Below the pieces are notes generated by a model. That model saw only the letters and a list, made by a program, of their open reading frames with translations. It ran no database searches and had not been told where the DNA came from. From the NCBI GenBank assembly GCA_019313105.1, contig JAFDBW010000317.1, positions 1-19,780 on the forward strand: a DNA stretch of 19,780 bases, written 5' to 3'. Positions within the stretch are counted from its first letter, which is position 1. The number at the start of each line of letters is the position of its first letter. The stretch is from Deltaproteobacteria bacterium (GTDB lineage: Bacteria > Desulfobacterota > Desulfuromonadia > Desulfuromonadales > BM103). This document shows, in pieces, positions 1 through 8,586 of this stretch. A program made the translations under genes and the position numbers.

Positions 1-1085
1 ATGACCGTGGCCTTGTCGGGATAGTAGCTCGCGGCCTCGGCAAGGCGGCGTTCGAAGTCGGTGTTGCCGGTGCCAAGGATCACCAGTTGCAGGTCGGGCC
101 GCATCAGCTTGTCCCAGCTTTCCAGAACGAGCTCGATCCCTTTCTGGGAATCGAGTCGCGTGACCATGGCGACGATCGGGGTCTTCGGTGCGAGCTTCAG
201 CCCCAACTCCTTCTGCAGCTGTTTTTTGCACTCTTTCTTGCCCGACAGCTTTTTCGCCGAGTAGTTGTTTGCCAGCGCCCCGTCGTGGACCGGTGACCAG
301 AGTTTTCCATCCAGGCCGTTAAGGAGTCCGTGCAGATGATCGCCCCGCGAGCGCAGCAGGCCATCGAGTCCCATCCCCTGCTGCGGAGTCTGAATCTCCC
401 TGCAATAGGTCGGAGAGACCGTATTGACGTGGTTGGCGAAGCCGATGCCGCCTTTCAACAGGGAAATCTGCCCGTAATATTCCAGGCCGCCAGGACCCGT
501 CAAGCTATCGTCAAGGTCTAGCAGACGTGCTGATTCAAGAGGGAATACGCCCTGGTAGCCAAGATTATGGATGCTGAAGAGGCTGCCGGTACTGGCGAAA
601 AAGGGGTCACGCCAGAGGTGCCGGTGCAGATAAACCGGGACCAAGCCGGCCTGCCAGTCATGAGCGTGGATGACATCCGGAGCAAAGCCGATCTGCCGAG
701 CAAGCTCCAGGGCGGCCCGGCTGAGCAGGCCGAAACGCTCGGCATTGTCGGGATAATCCTGTCCCCGTTCGCCATAGAGCCCCTGGCGGTCGTAAAACTC
801 CGGGAAGTCCAGGAAGTAGACCGGCACGCCCTGGTTCTCCCCGGTGCGCCAGGAGAGCTGGTAGACCCGGCCCCCCATGGGAACGGCGATTTTTTTTCGA
901 CCCGCCCGGAGATTGCCGATGGCTTTGCGCACGGAACGATACCAGGGGATGATCAGGCGCACGTCATGGCCGAGGGCATGCAGGGCCGTCGGCAGGGAGC
1001 CAACGACATCTGCGAGGCCCCCTGTCTTGGCGAAGGGCGCCGCCTCCGATGCAACCATGAGAAGTTTCAGGGGCGATTCAGACAT
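1..1085 (-). CDS. glgA: Glycogen (starch) synthase, GT5 family, 3'-truncated by window
   Basis: GlgA transfers glucose from ADP-glucose (or UDP-glucose in some lineages) to the non-reducing end of a growing alpha-1,4-glucan in the cytoplasm. The 361 visible residues begin with the GT5 hallmark KTGGLADV at residues 20-27, continue with HAHDW at 140-144 and NGLDGKLWSP near 256-265, and reach the start of the C-terminal Rossmann domain, where RLDSQKG (310-316) carries the Arg and Lys that contact the nucleotide-sugar phosphates. Family members are about 480 residues, so roughly 120 residues lie beyond the window's left edge. The ATG at 1085 is chosen because it sits just ahead of the LKLLMVASEAAP strand and has a GAAGAA-like ribosome site about 11 bases upstream. 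It is the last visible gene of the operon, 42 bp after the GH13 gene. Donor specificity cannot be read from the sequence. Confidence 0.95.
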   Translation of the reverse strand, partial: MSESPLKLLMVASEAAPFAKTGGLADVVGSLPTALHALGHDVRLIIPWYRSVRKAIGNLRAGRKKIAVPMGGRVYQLSWRTGENQGVPVYFLDFPEFYDRQGLYGERGQDYPDNAERFGLLSRAALELARQIGFAPDVIHAHDWQAGLVPVYLHRHLWRDPFFASTGSLFSIHNLGYQGVFPLESARLLDLDDSLTGPGGLEYYGQISLLKGGIGFANHVNTVSPTYCREIQTPQQGMGLDGLLRSRGDHLHGLLNGLDGKLWSPVHDGALANNYSAKKLSGKKECKKQLQKELGLKLAPKTPIVAMVTRLDSQKGIELVLESWDKLMRPDLQLVILGTGNTDFERRLAEAASYYPDKATV

Positions 1086-1127
1086 AATAATCACTGTTCT
1101 TCAAGAGGCTCATGAGAGGCCGGTATT

Positions 1128-4100
1128 CTACTCCAGGTGCAGGAATTTATCCAGTCGGTAGCCCACGGCAGCGGCAAGCGCCAGGCGTTCACGCAGCCGT
1201 TCGTGAATCAGCGTGGCCATGACCTTCCGCTGTTCGGTAACTTGCGGAGAAGAAATCAACATCAGAGCGGCCTGGAGCGCGACGCAACCTGCCAGGGCGG
1301 CCAGCCCTTCCTTGGCGAACCAGCTCTGGCCGGCATGGTGGTTGATGCCGAGCAGGGCGGCATTCTTCGGGTCGGTGACAAGCTCTGCAAAAGCCGGATC
1401 GTTGGTGGCCGGGTGAAGAGCTTGTGTGGGCGTCTGCATCAGCAGCATGCCGAGGAAGACGTCCCTGATCTGTGCCTGTGAAGCAGCGCCTTCCTGCCAT
1501 GCAAAGTCGAGCCCGAAGCCGCGCAGAAGGTCCAGGCACTGCCTGTCGTCTGCCAATCCCAGCTGCCGACCCAGGTCGTGCAGCAGCAGCCAACTCAGCA
1601 GCACGGCGCCCAGTCCGGGTCGGTCGCTTTTGCCCTGCCACATCTCGTGCAACAACTGTCCGGGCATTTCGGCTTTGGCCATCCGGGCCAGCCAACCGGT
1701 GAGCTTTTTGACCAGATCATTGAGCCCGTCAGGTGGGGGTGCAGACGTCTGAATCTCTGCAGCAACCCGCAGTTCAGAGACAAGTGAGTCGAGTTCACCG
1801 AGCAGGGCCTTGAGCTTTGCCCTGACCGGTTTCGGTTGCGGGACCACCCCCAGGCCTTCGGTCAGCTCACGCAGGCGTTCCGGGTCGAGGAGCCGGGTCA
1901 TGGCAAGCCAGAGCGGCTGGTAGCGCAAGCGCAGCAGCTCCCGATCGAGATTGTCCACGGGCTGCCCCTGCAGTTTCCGGTGCAGGGCCAGCCACCAGCC
2001 GTCCCGGTCGTCGAGCATCCGGAAGTCGAGGCAGACCCGATGTTCATAGCCGTTCAGGTGCAGTTCCAGGCCGTCATTCAACTGGTCGCTGTGCAGCAGG
2101 TACTCAGCACCCTGAATGGTGCGAAAACGGCAGAACTGCCCGTGCACGGCATCGAGGCCGAGCTCCTGTCGGAGGACAGGCATGGCGTGGGCGATCCCTT
2201 CGTGCTCCGCGGAGGCTTTTGGCGCAGCGTGGTGCAGCCGTCCGTGTGTGGCATTCAGGGTGTTGTTGTAAATCACGAGGATCTTCTGCCCGGGCGGGCC
2301 GTTGCTGAAAGCATACACATTTTCATCGACGCCATAGCCTGTCGTGAAATCATACATGGAAAAATTCTCGACCCCGGAGAAACTTCGGCGCATACACAAC
2401 AGTGGAAAAATCTGGTTTTCATGATGGGCGACGAAACCATCGTCCGGGCTCTCGGCCCAGTATGCACGACGATACTCCATGCCGTATTTTTCCCGGAATC
2501 CCTCGATCTGGCCATGCCCGAACATCGGCAGCCCCGGCAGGGTGGCAAGCAGGGTGGCGACGCCGAAATACTTGTCAAATTTGCCGAACTGCTCGACGGC
2601 GGTCGCCTCATCCGGGTTGTTCATGAAGTTGACGTAGCGTTTCATGATCTCCGGATTGTAGGCAAGGATGTCCTTGAGGATTTTCCGGTACTTGGCATTC
2701 TCCTCAAGCTTGAGCATGTTCATGAAGGCGCTGTTGTAGACCCGGTGCATGCCCAGGTTGCGCACAAAGTAGCTCTCCATCAGCCAGAACGCCTCGGCGA
2801 TCAACAGGGTGTCAGGAGCCTCACGATTGACGCGGTCAACCACCTCTCTCCAAAACTCAACCGGGAAGGCCTTAGTGAAATCGGCATCAGACATCCAGAA
2901 GGCGGAGCGCGAAGGGACGCCGGCGCTGCCGCCCGGGGGCGGGAACCAGAGTCTGCGGAAATGCTTGCGCGCCAGGGTCATCGCGGCGTCGAAGCGGATC
3001 ATGCTGAAGCGCCGGGCGATGCTGATGATCAGGTCGCTCATGGCCTGACGCACTTGCGGCAGCAGGAAGTTCAGCTGGGCCGTGTCGTTCCAGGGCATGT
3101 GTGTGCCGTCGTTGCCGTGGTAGATGTAGCGGCGACGACCCGTGGCGTGGTCATGGTGTTCGCAGACCACGGCCGCATCGCTGTTGTCCCAGTAGCCATC
3201 CTCGATGCGGATGCTGATGCCCTCTGCGTCACAGAGGTCCGGGCCATTGAAGCGATAGCCGGGGTATGGTGGCGATTCAGTCTGTAAAAACCAGTCCGGG
3301 TGCTGCAGGACCCACTCGGAGTCGATACCGGTATGGTTGGGCACGACATCGCAGGCGAGGCGGATGCCATGCTGGCGACAGCGGGCTTCCAGCTCCGCCA
3401 ACGCAGCATCGCCACCGAGGTCCATGGCGACGCGATAAGCGTAGAGCGCATAGGCAGAGGCTTCCGCTTCCGGATTGCCGCACAGTCGCTTGATTTCCCT
3501 TGATGCCGAGGAACGTTCCCAGATGCCGATCAGCCAGATGGCGTTGAAGCCCCAATGGGCGAGGCGTGCCAGCTCCTCTTCGGGGATGCCGGCAAGGGTG
3601 GTGATGGAGCGCTGGTAACGACTGCTGAGCTGGTCGAGCCACACGTAAATCGATTTTGCCAGTAAAACCGCGCTGGGCATCCAGTCGATGTCGGCGCTGA
3701 ACGCAGCCGGTGAATCACTGCCGTCCTCACGGCCGAACATGGGCATCGGCGCCGGGCCAGGGCCTGACAGGCGGGGCTGATTTTCTTCGATGCTGATCGC
3801 CCGGGCAAGCTGCAGTTCGGCGACCAGTTCCGGCGTCAGCCACGCTGACCAATGTTTGATGATATAGGCGACCTGCCCGGCCAGACTGGACGGTGCCGCC
3901 CGCATCGGGCTTTTCAGGAGTTCTGAAAGTTTTTTCTCTGCACTGATAGAGCCCAACCCGGGTTGCATGATCCTGTCGAGTTTTGCAATCAGGGCGTGAT
4001 AATCAAACTGGCCCCGGAAGTCCGCATCGTCAAACAGGGCCCGGAAGGCTTGTGCCACCGGGTTGTCAGTCAAGTTTTCAAGAAGAAACAGTTCAGCGAG

Positions 4101-4484
4101 AAGCTGCAGCCTGGACACTTTGCGGGAGGGCTTGTCATCAGGCTCTTTGGCCTGCTCCAGCTTTTGGTTCGGGTAGAACTCCGGGAACAGGCGGTAAATC
4201 CCAGCGAGTTCCGGTGCCGAATGACGCTGGTCGGCAACCTTGACCATGCCAACCCCGGGGCGGAGACCCAGGCGCGAGAAGTAATGCAAGGCGGTCTGCC
4301 TGGTTGCCGAGTTCAGCAGGGCGAAGAGGTAGACCTCTGCCCCTGATTTTTTATTCCACAAGGCAAACCGGTGCGCCGCGCTGATATCAGGCAAACCCTG
4401 GCCCAGCTCTGCCAGTCCGGCCCTCTGCAGTTGTTGCAGGGCGTGTCGATTCAGAAGCAGTTTGTTGTCAAGACGCTGGGACAT
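1128..4484 (-). CDS. Large GH13 alpha-amylase-family protein (1118 aa)
   Basis: This is a glycoside hydrolase family 13 enzyme likely to cut or transfer alpha-glucan chains. The catalytic barrel occupies about residues 310-760. Conserved region I is DVVPNH (379-384). Region II is IRFDAA with the nucleophile Asp499. Region III is IAEAFW with the acid/base Glu564. Region IV is FMNNPDE with the third carboxylate Asp625. All three catalytic carboxylates are present, but the His that normally precedes the last Asp (NHD) is Pro here. About 300 residues precede the barrel and about 350, mostly predicted helical, follow it; I do not recognise domains in either flank. No signal peptide is evident, so it is probably cytoplasmic and acts on stored glucan. 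It lies between galT (45 bp upstream) and glgA (42 bp downstream). The ATG start has only a weak Shine-Dalgarno. Specificity (amylase, transferase or trehalose-related) is undetermined. Confidence 0.9.
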   Translation of the reverse strand: MSQRLDNKLLLNRHALQQLQRAGLAELGQGLPDISAAHRFALWNKKSGAEVYLFALLNSATRQTALHYFSRLGLRPGVGMVKVADQRHSAPELAGIYRLFPEFYPNQKLEQAKEPDDKPSRKVSRLQLLAELFLLENLTDNPVAQAFRALFDDADFRGQFDYHALIAKLDRIMQPGLGSISAEKKLSELLKSPMRAAPSSLAGQVAYIIKHWSAWLTPELVAELQLARAISIEENQPRLSGPGPAPMPMFGREDGSDSPAAFSADIDWMPSAVLLAKSIYVWLDQLSSRYQRSITTLAGIPEEELARLAHWGFNAIWLIGIWERSSASREIKRLCGNPEAEASAYALYAYRVAMDLGGDAALAELEARCRQHGIRLACDVVPNHTGIDSEWVLQHPDWFLQTESPPYPGYRFNGPDLCDAEGISIRIEDGYWDNSDAAVVCEHHDHATGRRRYIYHGNDGTHMPWNDTAQLNFLLPQVRQAMSDLIISIARRFSMIRFDAAMTLARKHFRRLWFPPPGGSAGVPSRSAFWMSDADFTKAFPVEFWREVVDRVNREAPDTLLIAEAFWLMESYFVRNLGMHRVYNSAFMNMLKLEENAKYRKILKDILAYNPEIMKRYVNFMNNPDEATAVEQFGKFDKYFGVATLLATLPGLPMFGHGQIEGFREKYGMEYRRAYWAESPDDGFVAHHENQIFPLLCMRRSFSGVENFSMYDFTTGYGVDENVYAFSNGPPGQKILVIYNNTLNATHGRLHHAAPKASAEHEGIAHAMPVLRQELGLDAVHGQFCRFRTIQGAEYLLHSDQLNDGLELHLNGYEHRVCLDFRMLDDRDGWWLALHRKLQGQPVDNLDRELLRLRYQPLWLAMTRLLDPERLRELTEGLGVVPQPKPVRAKLKALLGELDSLVSELRVAAEIQTSAPPPDGLNDLVKKLTGWLARMAKAEMPGQLLHEMWQGKSDRPGLGAVLLSWLLLHDLGRQLGLADDRQCLDLLRGFGLDFAWQEGAASQAQIRDVFLGMLLMQTPTQALHPATNDPAFAELVTDPKNAALLGINHHAGQSWFAKEGLAALAGCVALQAALMLISSPQVTEQRKVMATLIHERLRERLALAAAVGYRLDKFLHLE

Positions 4485-4529
4485 GTCAGTTGATCTGGCT
4501 CTCTTGATATGCAGGTGAACACAAGCCGA

Positions 4530-5570
4530 TCAGAATCTCAGGTCCGGATCGATTGCGCGCAGGAATGCCGCGGCTTCTTCAGGCGGCAGTGGGTTGATGA
4601 AGAAACCGCTGCCCCATTCAAAGCCGGCAATCTGGTTGAGGCGCGGGACCAGCTCGATATGCCAGTGATAGTCACGGGGGAGGGTCTCCCAGTAGCCGGG
4701 CTTGCCGCTTTGTGCCTTGATCGGCGGCGCCGTATGCAGGATGAAGTTGAAGGGAGGGTCCTCGAGCAGGCTGTAGAGTCGTCGCAGCATATTCCGCAAC
4801 GCTTTGGCACAGGCAAGCAGTTCCGCATCGCTCTGCAGCGCAAAATCATGGTTGTGCTGGATCGGGTAGAGACTCAGCTCAAAAGGAAAACACGAGGCGT
4901 ATGGCGCCACGACCAGGAACTGGCCATCGTTATAGACCACGCGCCTGCCGTCTTCGATCTCCTGGGCCAGGAGGTCACAGATCAGGCACCGATTGGTTGC
5001 GAGGAAATGTCCCCGACAGGTGTTCAGTTCGCGACGCATCACCGGCGGCGTGATCGGCACAGCCATCAGCTGTGAGTGGGCATGGGGGAGCGGCGCGCCG
5101 GCTTCAATGCCGTGGTTTTTGTAAATCTGCAGATAGCGGAAGCGCAGGTCCTTCCTCAGATCGAGAAGCCTGGCACGGTACGCCTGCAGGACCCCCGCGG
5201 TTTCCGGGATATCCAGGTGGGCAAGGCTGCGATGATGGTCAGGCGTTTCGATAATGACCTCGTGGGCACCGACGCCGGGGATGTTGCGGTACAAACCGAA
5301 CTCGTGCTGCTGCAGCTCGCCTTCGATTCTCAGCACCGGGAACTTGTTCGGGACCACCCTGACTTGCCAGTCCGGGCCGTTGATCGGCATGCTGTCCGGC
5401 CGCAGAGCGAAAACTTCCGGCGGGGTTTTGCTCTCCTGTCCAGGACAGAAAGGGCAAACCGTAACCGGCGTCTGCTGACGTTCGATAATAAACTCGCGAG
5501 GCTGGCGAGCGCGTTGGTTTTCTGTGATGACCCAGGCCCCTTTGAGGGGATCCCATCGGAATTCAGACAA
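4530..5570 (-). CDS. galT: Galactose-1-phosphate uridylyltransferase
   Basis: GalT exchanges UMP between UDP-glucose and galactose-1-phosphate through a uridylyl-histidine intermediate (Leloir pathway). Numbered from the longer possible start at 5576, the protein shows the zinc pair CPFC (C41, C44), a His pair at 114-115, and the HIT-superfamily active site HAHSQ (165-169) in place of the common HPHxQ, with His167 as the expected nucleophile. A second CxxC (C197, C200) and the C-terminal DYHWHIELVPR motif complete a full-length protein of about 346 residues. No ATG is available. A TTG at 5576 lies only 2-3 bases after an AAGGA site, while the TTG two codons later (5570) is 7 bases from it, so I place the start at 5570. 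It follows the nucleotidyltransferase fusion by 51 bp. A relaxed hexose-1-phosphate or ADP-glucose phosphorylase-like activity is an alternative. Confidence 0.9.
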   Translation of the reverse strand: MSEFRWDPLKGAWVITENQRARQPREFIIERQQTPVTVCPFCPGQESKTPPEVFALRPDSMPINGPDWQVRVVPNKFPVLRIEGELQQHEFGLYRNIPGVGAHEVIIETPDHHRSLAHLDIPETAGVLQAYRARLLDLRKDLRFRYLQIYKNHGIEAGAPLPHAHSQLMAVPITPPVMRRELNTCRGHFLATNRCLICDLLAQEIEDGRRVVYNDGQFLVVAPYASCFPFELSLYPIQHNHDFALQSDAELLACAKALRNMLRRLYSLLEDPPFNFILHTAPPIKAQSGKPGYWETLPRDYHWHIELVPRLNQIAGFEWGSGFFINPLPPEEAAAFLRAIDPDLRF

Positions 5571-5621
5571 TTTCAAATCCTTCCAGATACGATAGAGGTG
5601 GAATGCGAACCCTTGCGCCGG

Positions 5622-8132
5622 TTATCCCGCCGAGAGTTCAGCCAGCCAACCAGACACCTTTGCATGGTATTGATCGCGTAAAGCATCGGCATCTGTGTTG
5701 TCGATTGCTTCAACATAAATGTGCACCACTGACCGGTGCTGATCAGGCAAAACCAGGACCCAGCCCCGCTCCGTATCGATCCGAACCCCGTCGGTAAAAG
5801 AGGCCTGCTGGTCCACGGCATCCTCGCTCATGCGCCGCATCAACCCGCCCTTGCTCTCCCATGGGCAGGGCAACTGCAGATGATGATAAGTGTGCCTGGG
5901 AAGTTTAGCAAGTGCCTCATCCAGAGAAAGCCCGGCCCGGGCTCCGAGTTCCATGATTTTGGCTGCCGAAAAGAGCCCGTCAAAGTGGGGCTGGAAAACC
6001 GGGAAGCCGAAACGGTCATCCATCGAGGCGACTAGACGGACACGACGGTTGTTGGCTGCTTCAACCAGCGAGTGGCCATCGGAGCGCGTTCGCTGCACGG
6101 TCAACCCTTTACTCCTGGCTAAATCGTCCACTGTCTGAGGAGCAGCGACCGGGACAACCAGGCTTCCTTCGCTCTCTGCTTCGCACACCAGAACCGTCAG
6201 GGTGCTCAGCGCCTCGCGACTGGAAAAAACACGACCGCTGCCACTGACCATGCGAATTTTCTCTCCCGACGGGCCGATCCAGAAGCCGGCGGCGGCTTCG
6301 AGTGACTTGACAATCCGGCTCAGCCGGTCGAGTGCAGATTCAAGCTCGTCTGCAGTGAAATCGATTGACTTTTCGTGGACGTGGGAGTTCAACTCGGTGA
6401 CCTCGAAGCCCAGATCGCTGAGCAGGTCAGGCAGGAGATCCGCCGCAGGCGAGTGGTTGAGGTCGAGGACCACCTTGGCCGCCGATTTTTTCAACAGTTC
6501 GCCATCTAGGTTGCGCAGGAACCCTTCACGATAGAAATCATATATGCGAGGCAGCTCTTCTATCCCGCCCGGCTCTGAATGATGGGCGCGACGAAAGTTC
6601 TCCTTGAAATAGATACGCTCCATGCCTTTAGCGGTGCCGGACGAGATTTCGTTGCCATCGGTATCGAAAAAGATGATTTCCGTGGCGGCCGGATCCTCCG
6701 GCGACTGGCGGAAATGAATGCCGCCAACCTCGCCGAAGGTGGTCAGTTTGTAACGCAGAACCGGCAGGGAGATCATCTTGACGTCTCGGACATTGACTCC
6801 TGCAGAGAGCAGGCCGCCGACAAAGGAGCGCTTGAGCATGCGTGATGAGCGTATCGCATCACGACCGGCCAGGACATAACTGCCCTTGGGCAGGGTCGAA
6901 CCGTAGGCGGCACCGAGCCTGGCTGAGAATTCTGGGGTCATCTCGACATTGGTCATGCCGCGCACCACGGCGCCTTCGAAAAGGCTCTTGCGCCACTTCT
7001 CACCCCAGATCATGTTTCCGGAAACCGTCGAGCCGTTTTCGATGACCTTGCGTGGCCAGATCTTGACATCCGGCCGGATATTGACATCATCTCCGACCGT
7101 GGTTTCGTCGGCAATAATTGCACCGTTCTCGATCAGGGCCCGCTGCCCGATTCGAACCCGGTGACCGAGATTGGCTCCGGTAATCTTCGTGCCGGCCTTG
7201 ACATACACATTGTCCCAGAGCACGGCGTCCTGCATGATGACTCCGTCCTCGATCAGGCAGTTGCGTCCGACAACAGAGTCGGTGAGACGGGCGCTCCCCT
7301 GGACTCTGGTGTTGCCACCAAGGACAACCATCCCGGCGAGCGCCGCCCGCTCGTCAACTTCGGTGTCAGGGCTGATAAATATGCGGCCATCTCCGGCGAT
7401 CGGCGGTTCGTCAATCTGTACGAAGACCTTATCATGGCAAATGTCGCGGCATGCTTCAAGATAGGCTTCCGGATTGCCGATATCGGCCCAGTAGCCCTTC
7501 ATGTCGCAACCGTAAAGAGCCGCACCGGTTTCAAGCATTATGGGGAAGACGTCCTTGGCCCAGTCCCGGTTCTCTCCTTCGGGGATCAGGTCGAGGACTT
7601 CCGGCTCCAGGATGTAGATGCCGGTATTGATCGTGTCGGAAAAGACTTCCCCCCACCCCGGCTTCTCAAGGAACTTGGTAATACGGGCGTTCTTGTCGGT
7701 TATCACCACCCCGAACTGCAGGGGATCGGTCACCGATGTCAGGGTGATGGTTGCCTTGGCCTGTTTTCGATGGTGAAAGTCGATCACTTGCGAAAGGTCA
7801 AAATCGGTCAGCAGGTCACCGCTGATGATCATGAAGCGCTCATCCAGATGGCGTGCCGCCGCTTTGACAGCTCCCGCGGTGCCATAATCCTCAAGCGGCG
7901 TCACGTAGGTGATGTGAACACCGAACTCGCTGCCGTCACCGAAGTATTTCTTGATGATCTCGGGCTGGTGAAAGAGCAGCAGGACGAGGTCAGTGATCCC
8001 ATGATGCTTCAGCAGGTTGACGATATGTTCCATGATCGGTCGATTGATCAGCGGGATCATCGGCTTGGGCAGGCTGATGGTCAATGGGTGAATCCGGGTG
8101 CCGAAGCCACCCGCCATGATGACGGCTTTCAA
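5622..8132 (-). CDS. Sugar nucleotidyltransferase / left-handed beta-helix / phosphohexomutase-like fusion (836 aa)
   Basis: Residues 1-235 form an NTP-transferase domain that would join a sugar-1-phosphate to an NTP. They carry GGFGTRIHPLT (8-18), the KPM lysine (23-25), the ISGD metal aspartate (103-106) and EKPGWGE (156-162). Residues about 245-375 are hexapeptide repeats of a left-handed beta-helix. Residues about 400-836 resemble phosphomannomutase/phosphoglucomutase but are degenerate. The phosphoserine loop reads FRQSPED (474-480), keeping the Ser but losing the usual HNP. The metal motif DGDGDR is replaced by GPSGEK (620-625), and the GExSGH sugar motif by SMDDRF (703-708). Similar ManC-ManB-like fusions are known. 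The start is TTG at 8132, 6 bases after a GAGGAG site; the next Met (residue 6) would cut into the first beta strand. It lies 30 bp after the response regulator. Whether it makes GDP-mannose, UDP-glucose or ADP-glucose is not decided by the sequence. Confidence 0.88.
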   Translation of the reverse strand: MKAVIMAGGFGTRIHPLTISLPKPMIPLINRPIMEHIVNLLKHHGITDLVLLLFHQPEIIKKYFGDGSEFGVHITYVTPLEDYGTAGAVKAAARHLDERFMIISGDLLTDFDLSQVIDFHHRKQAKATITLTSVTDPLQFGVVITDKNARITKFLEKPGWGEVFSDTINTGIYILEPEVLDLIPEGENRDWAKDVFPIMLETGAALYGCDMKGYWADIGNPEAYLEACRDICHDKVFVQIDEPPIAGDGRIFISPDTEVDERAALAGMVVLGGNTRVQGSARLTDSVVGRNCLIEDGVIMQDAVLWDNVYVKAGTKITGANLGHRVRIGQRALIENGAIIADETTVGDDVNIRPDVKIWPRKVIENGSTVSGNMIWGEKWRKSLFEGAVVRGMTNVEMTPEFSARLGAAYGSTLPKGSYVLAGRDAIRSSRMLKRSFVGGLLSAGVNVRDVKMISLPVLRYKLTTFGEVGGIHFRQSPEDPAATEIIFFDTDGNEISSGTAKGMERIYFKENFRRAHHSEPGGIEELPRIYDFYREGFLRNLDGELLKKSAAKVVLDLNHSPAADLLPDLLSDLGFEVTELNSHVHEKSIDFTADELESALDRLSRIVKSLEAAAGFWIGPSGEKIRMVSGSGRVFSSREALSTLTVLVCEAESEGSLVVPVAAPQTVDDLARSKGLTVQRTRSDGHSLVEAANNRRVRLVASMDDRFGFPVFQPHFDGLFSAAKIMELGARAGLSLDEALAKLPRHTYHHLQLPCPWESKGGLMRRMSEDAVDQQASFTDGVRIDTERGWVLVLPDQHRSVVHIYVEAIDNTDADALRDQYHAKVSGWLAELSAG

Positions 8133-8162
8133 TGAGAACTCCTCATACGTCCAGGACCGGAA

Positions 8163-8519
8163 TCAGTGTTGTGCGAGAATGCGGCGGACTTCTTTTTTCA
8201 AATCATCAAGGTTGGAGCTTTTGACGACGTAGGCATCTGCCAGCCAGGAAGAAAAGTCGTCTTTGTAGCAGCTGTAAGCTGTGCAGAGGATCACAGGGAT
8301 ATCCTCCTGCTCCTTGGCAATCTTCTGCAACAGATCGAGACCGCTTTCCTGGTCGAGCTGGATGTCGAGAACAACCAGGTCAAAATTCTGATGCCTCATC
8401 CGTTCCAAGGCTTCCTGACTGTTGCCGCAGGTAACAACCGTGTGGCCTTCATCCTCAAGCTCAGCAGCGTAAAGGTGGCGGATGTCACCTTCGTCGTCGA
8501 TTACCAGTAAATTCGCCAT
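8163..8519 (-). CDS. Single-domain response regulator (CheY-like receiver)
   Basis: A 118-residue receiver domain with no output domain. The acidic pocket is D8-D9, the phospho-acceptor is D52 in VVLDIQL, the switch residue is T80 and the conserved lysine is K100. It would be phosphorylated by a histidine kinase and act by protein contact rather than DNA binding. The open frame extends further upstream to 8657, but the ATG at 8519 is chosen because an AAGGAG site lies 6 bases before it and because the receiver fold begins at once (ANLLVIDDE). It is the first gene of the glucan operon, downstream of a good promoter and 30 bp before the nucleotidyltransferase fusion. No kinase is adjacent; the nearest is the NarX-type gene about 1.9 kb away, and no link between them is shown. 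Confidence 0.93.
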   Translation of the reverse strand: MANLLVIDDEGDIRHLYAAELEDEGHTVVTCGNSQEALERMRHQNFDLVVLDIQLDQESGLDLLQKIAKEQEDIPVILCTAYSCYKDDFSSWLADAYVVKSSNLDDLKKEVRRILAQH

Positions 8520-8525
8520 GACAAG

Positions 8526-8531
8526 CTCCTT
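8526..8531 (-). promoter_or_regulatory. Ribosome binding site deciding the response-regulator start
   Basis: A perfect AAGGAG on the minus strand lies 6 bases before the ATG at 8519. It argues for the 118-aa start over the 164-aa open frame, whose extra N-terminus would run through the promoter. Confidence 0.8.
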
Positions 8532-8558
8532 GGGAGGGGAGAGGGATGGGACTGTTTC

Positions 8559-8586
8559 ATTATACCAATCAGAAGTGCACCTGCAA
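8559..8586 (-). promoter_or_regulatory. Predicted sigma70 promoter of the response-regulator/glucan operon
   Basis: On the minus strand a consensus -10 TATAAT (8564-8559) follows TTGCAG (8586-8581) at a 16-bp spacing. The expected transcript start is near 8552, giving a leader of about 32 bases before the ATG at 8519. It is the only convincing promoter I see for the five-gene minus-strand operon. It lies in the 127-bp gap shared with the divergent radical SAM gene. Confidence 0.65.

Noticed and set aside
891..898. Run of eight T (A8 in the glgA sense strand) as a slippage or programmed frameshift site
   Set aside because: The glgA frame is intact through it, encoding RKK, and conserved motifs stay in one frame on both sides.
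1836..3287. Long plus-strand open frame of 483 codons
   Set aside because: It lies wholly antisense to the GH13 catalytic region, shows no recognisable motif, and is explained by the codon bias of the real minus-strand gene.
7161..8135. Plus-strand frame of 324 codons
   Set aside because: It is antisense to the nucleotidyltransferase domain, which has clear motifs; no ribosome site or family match is visible.
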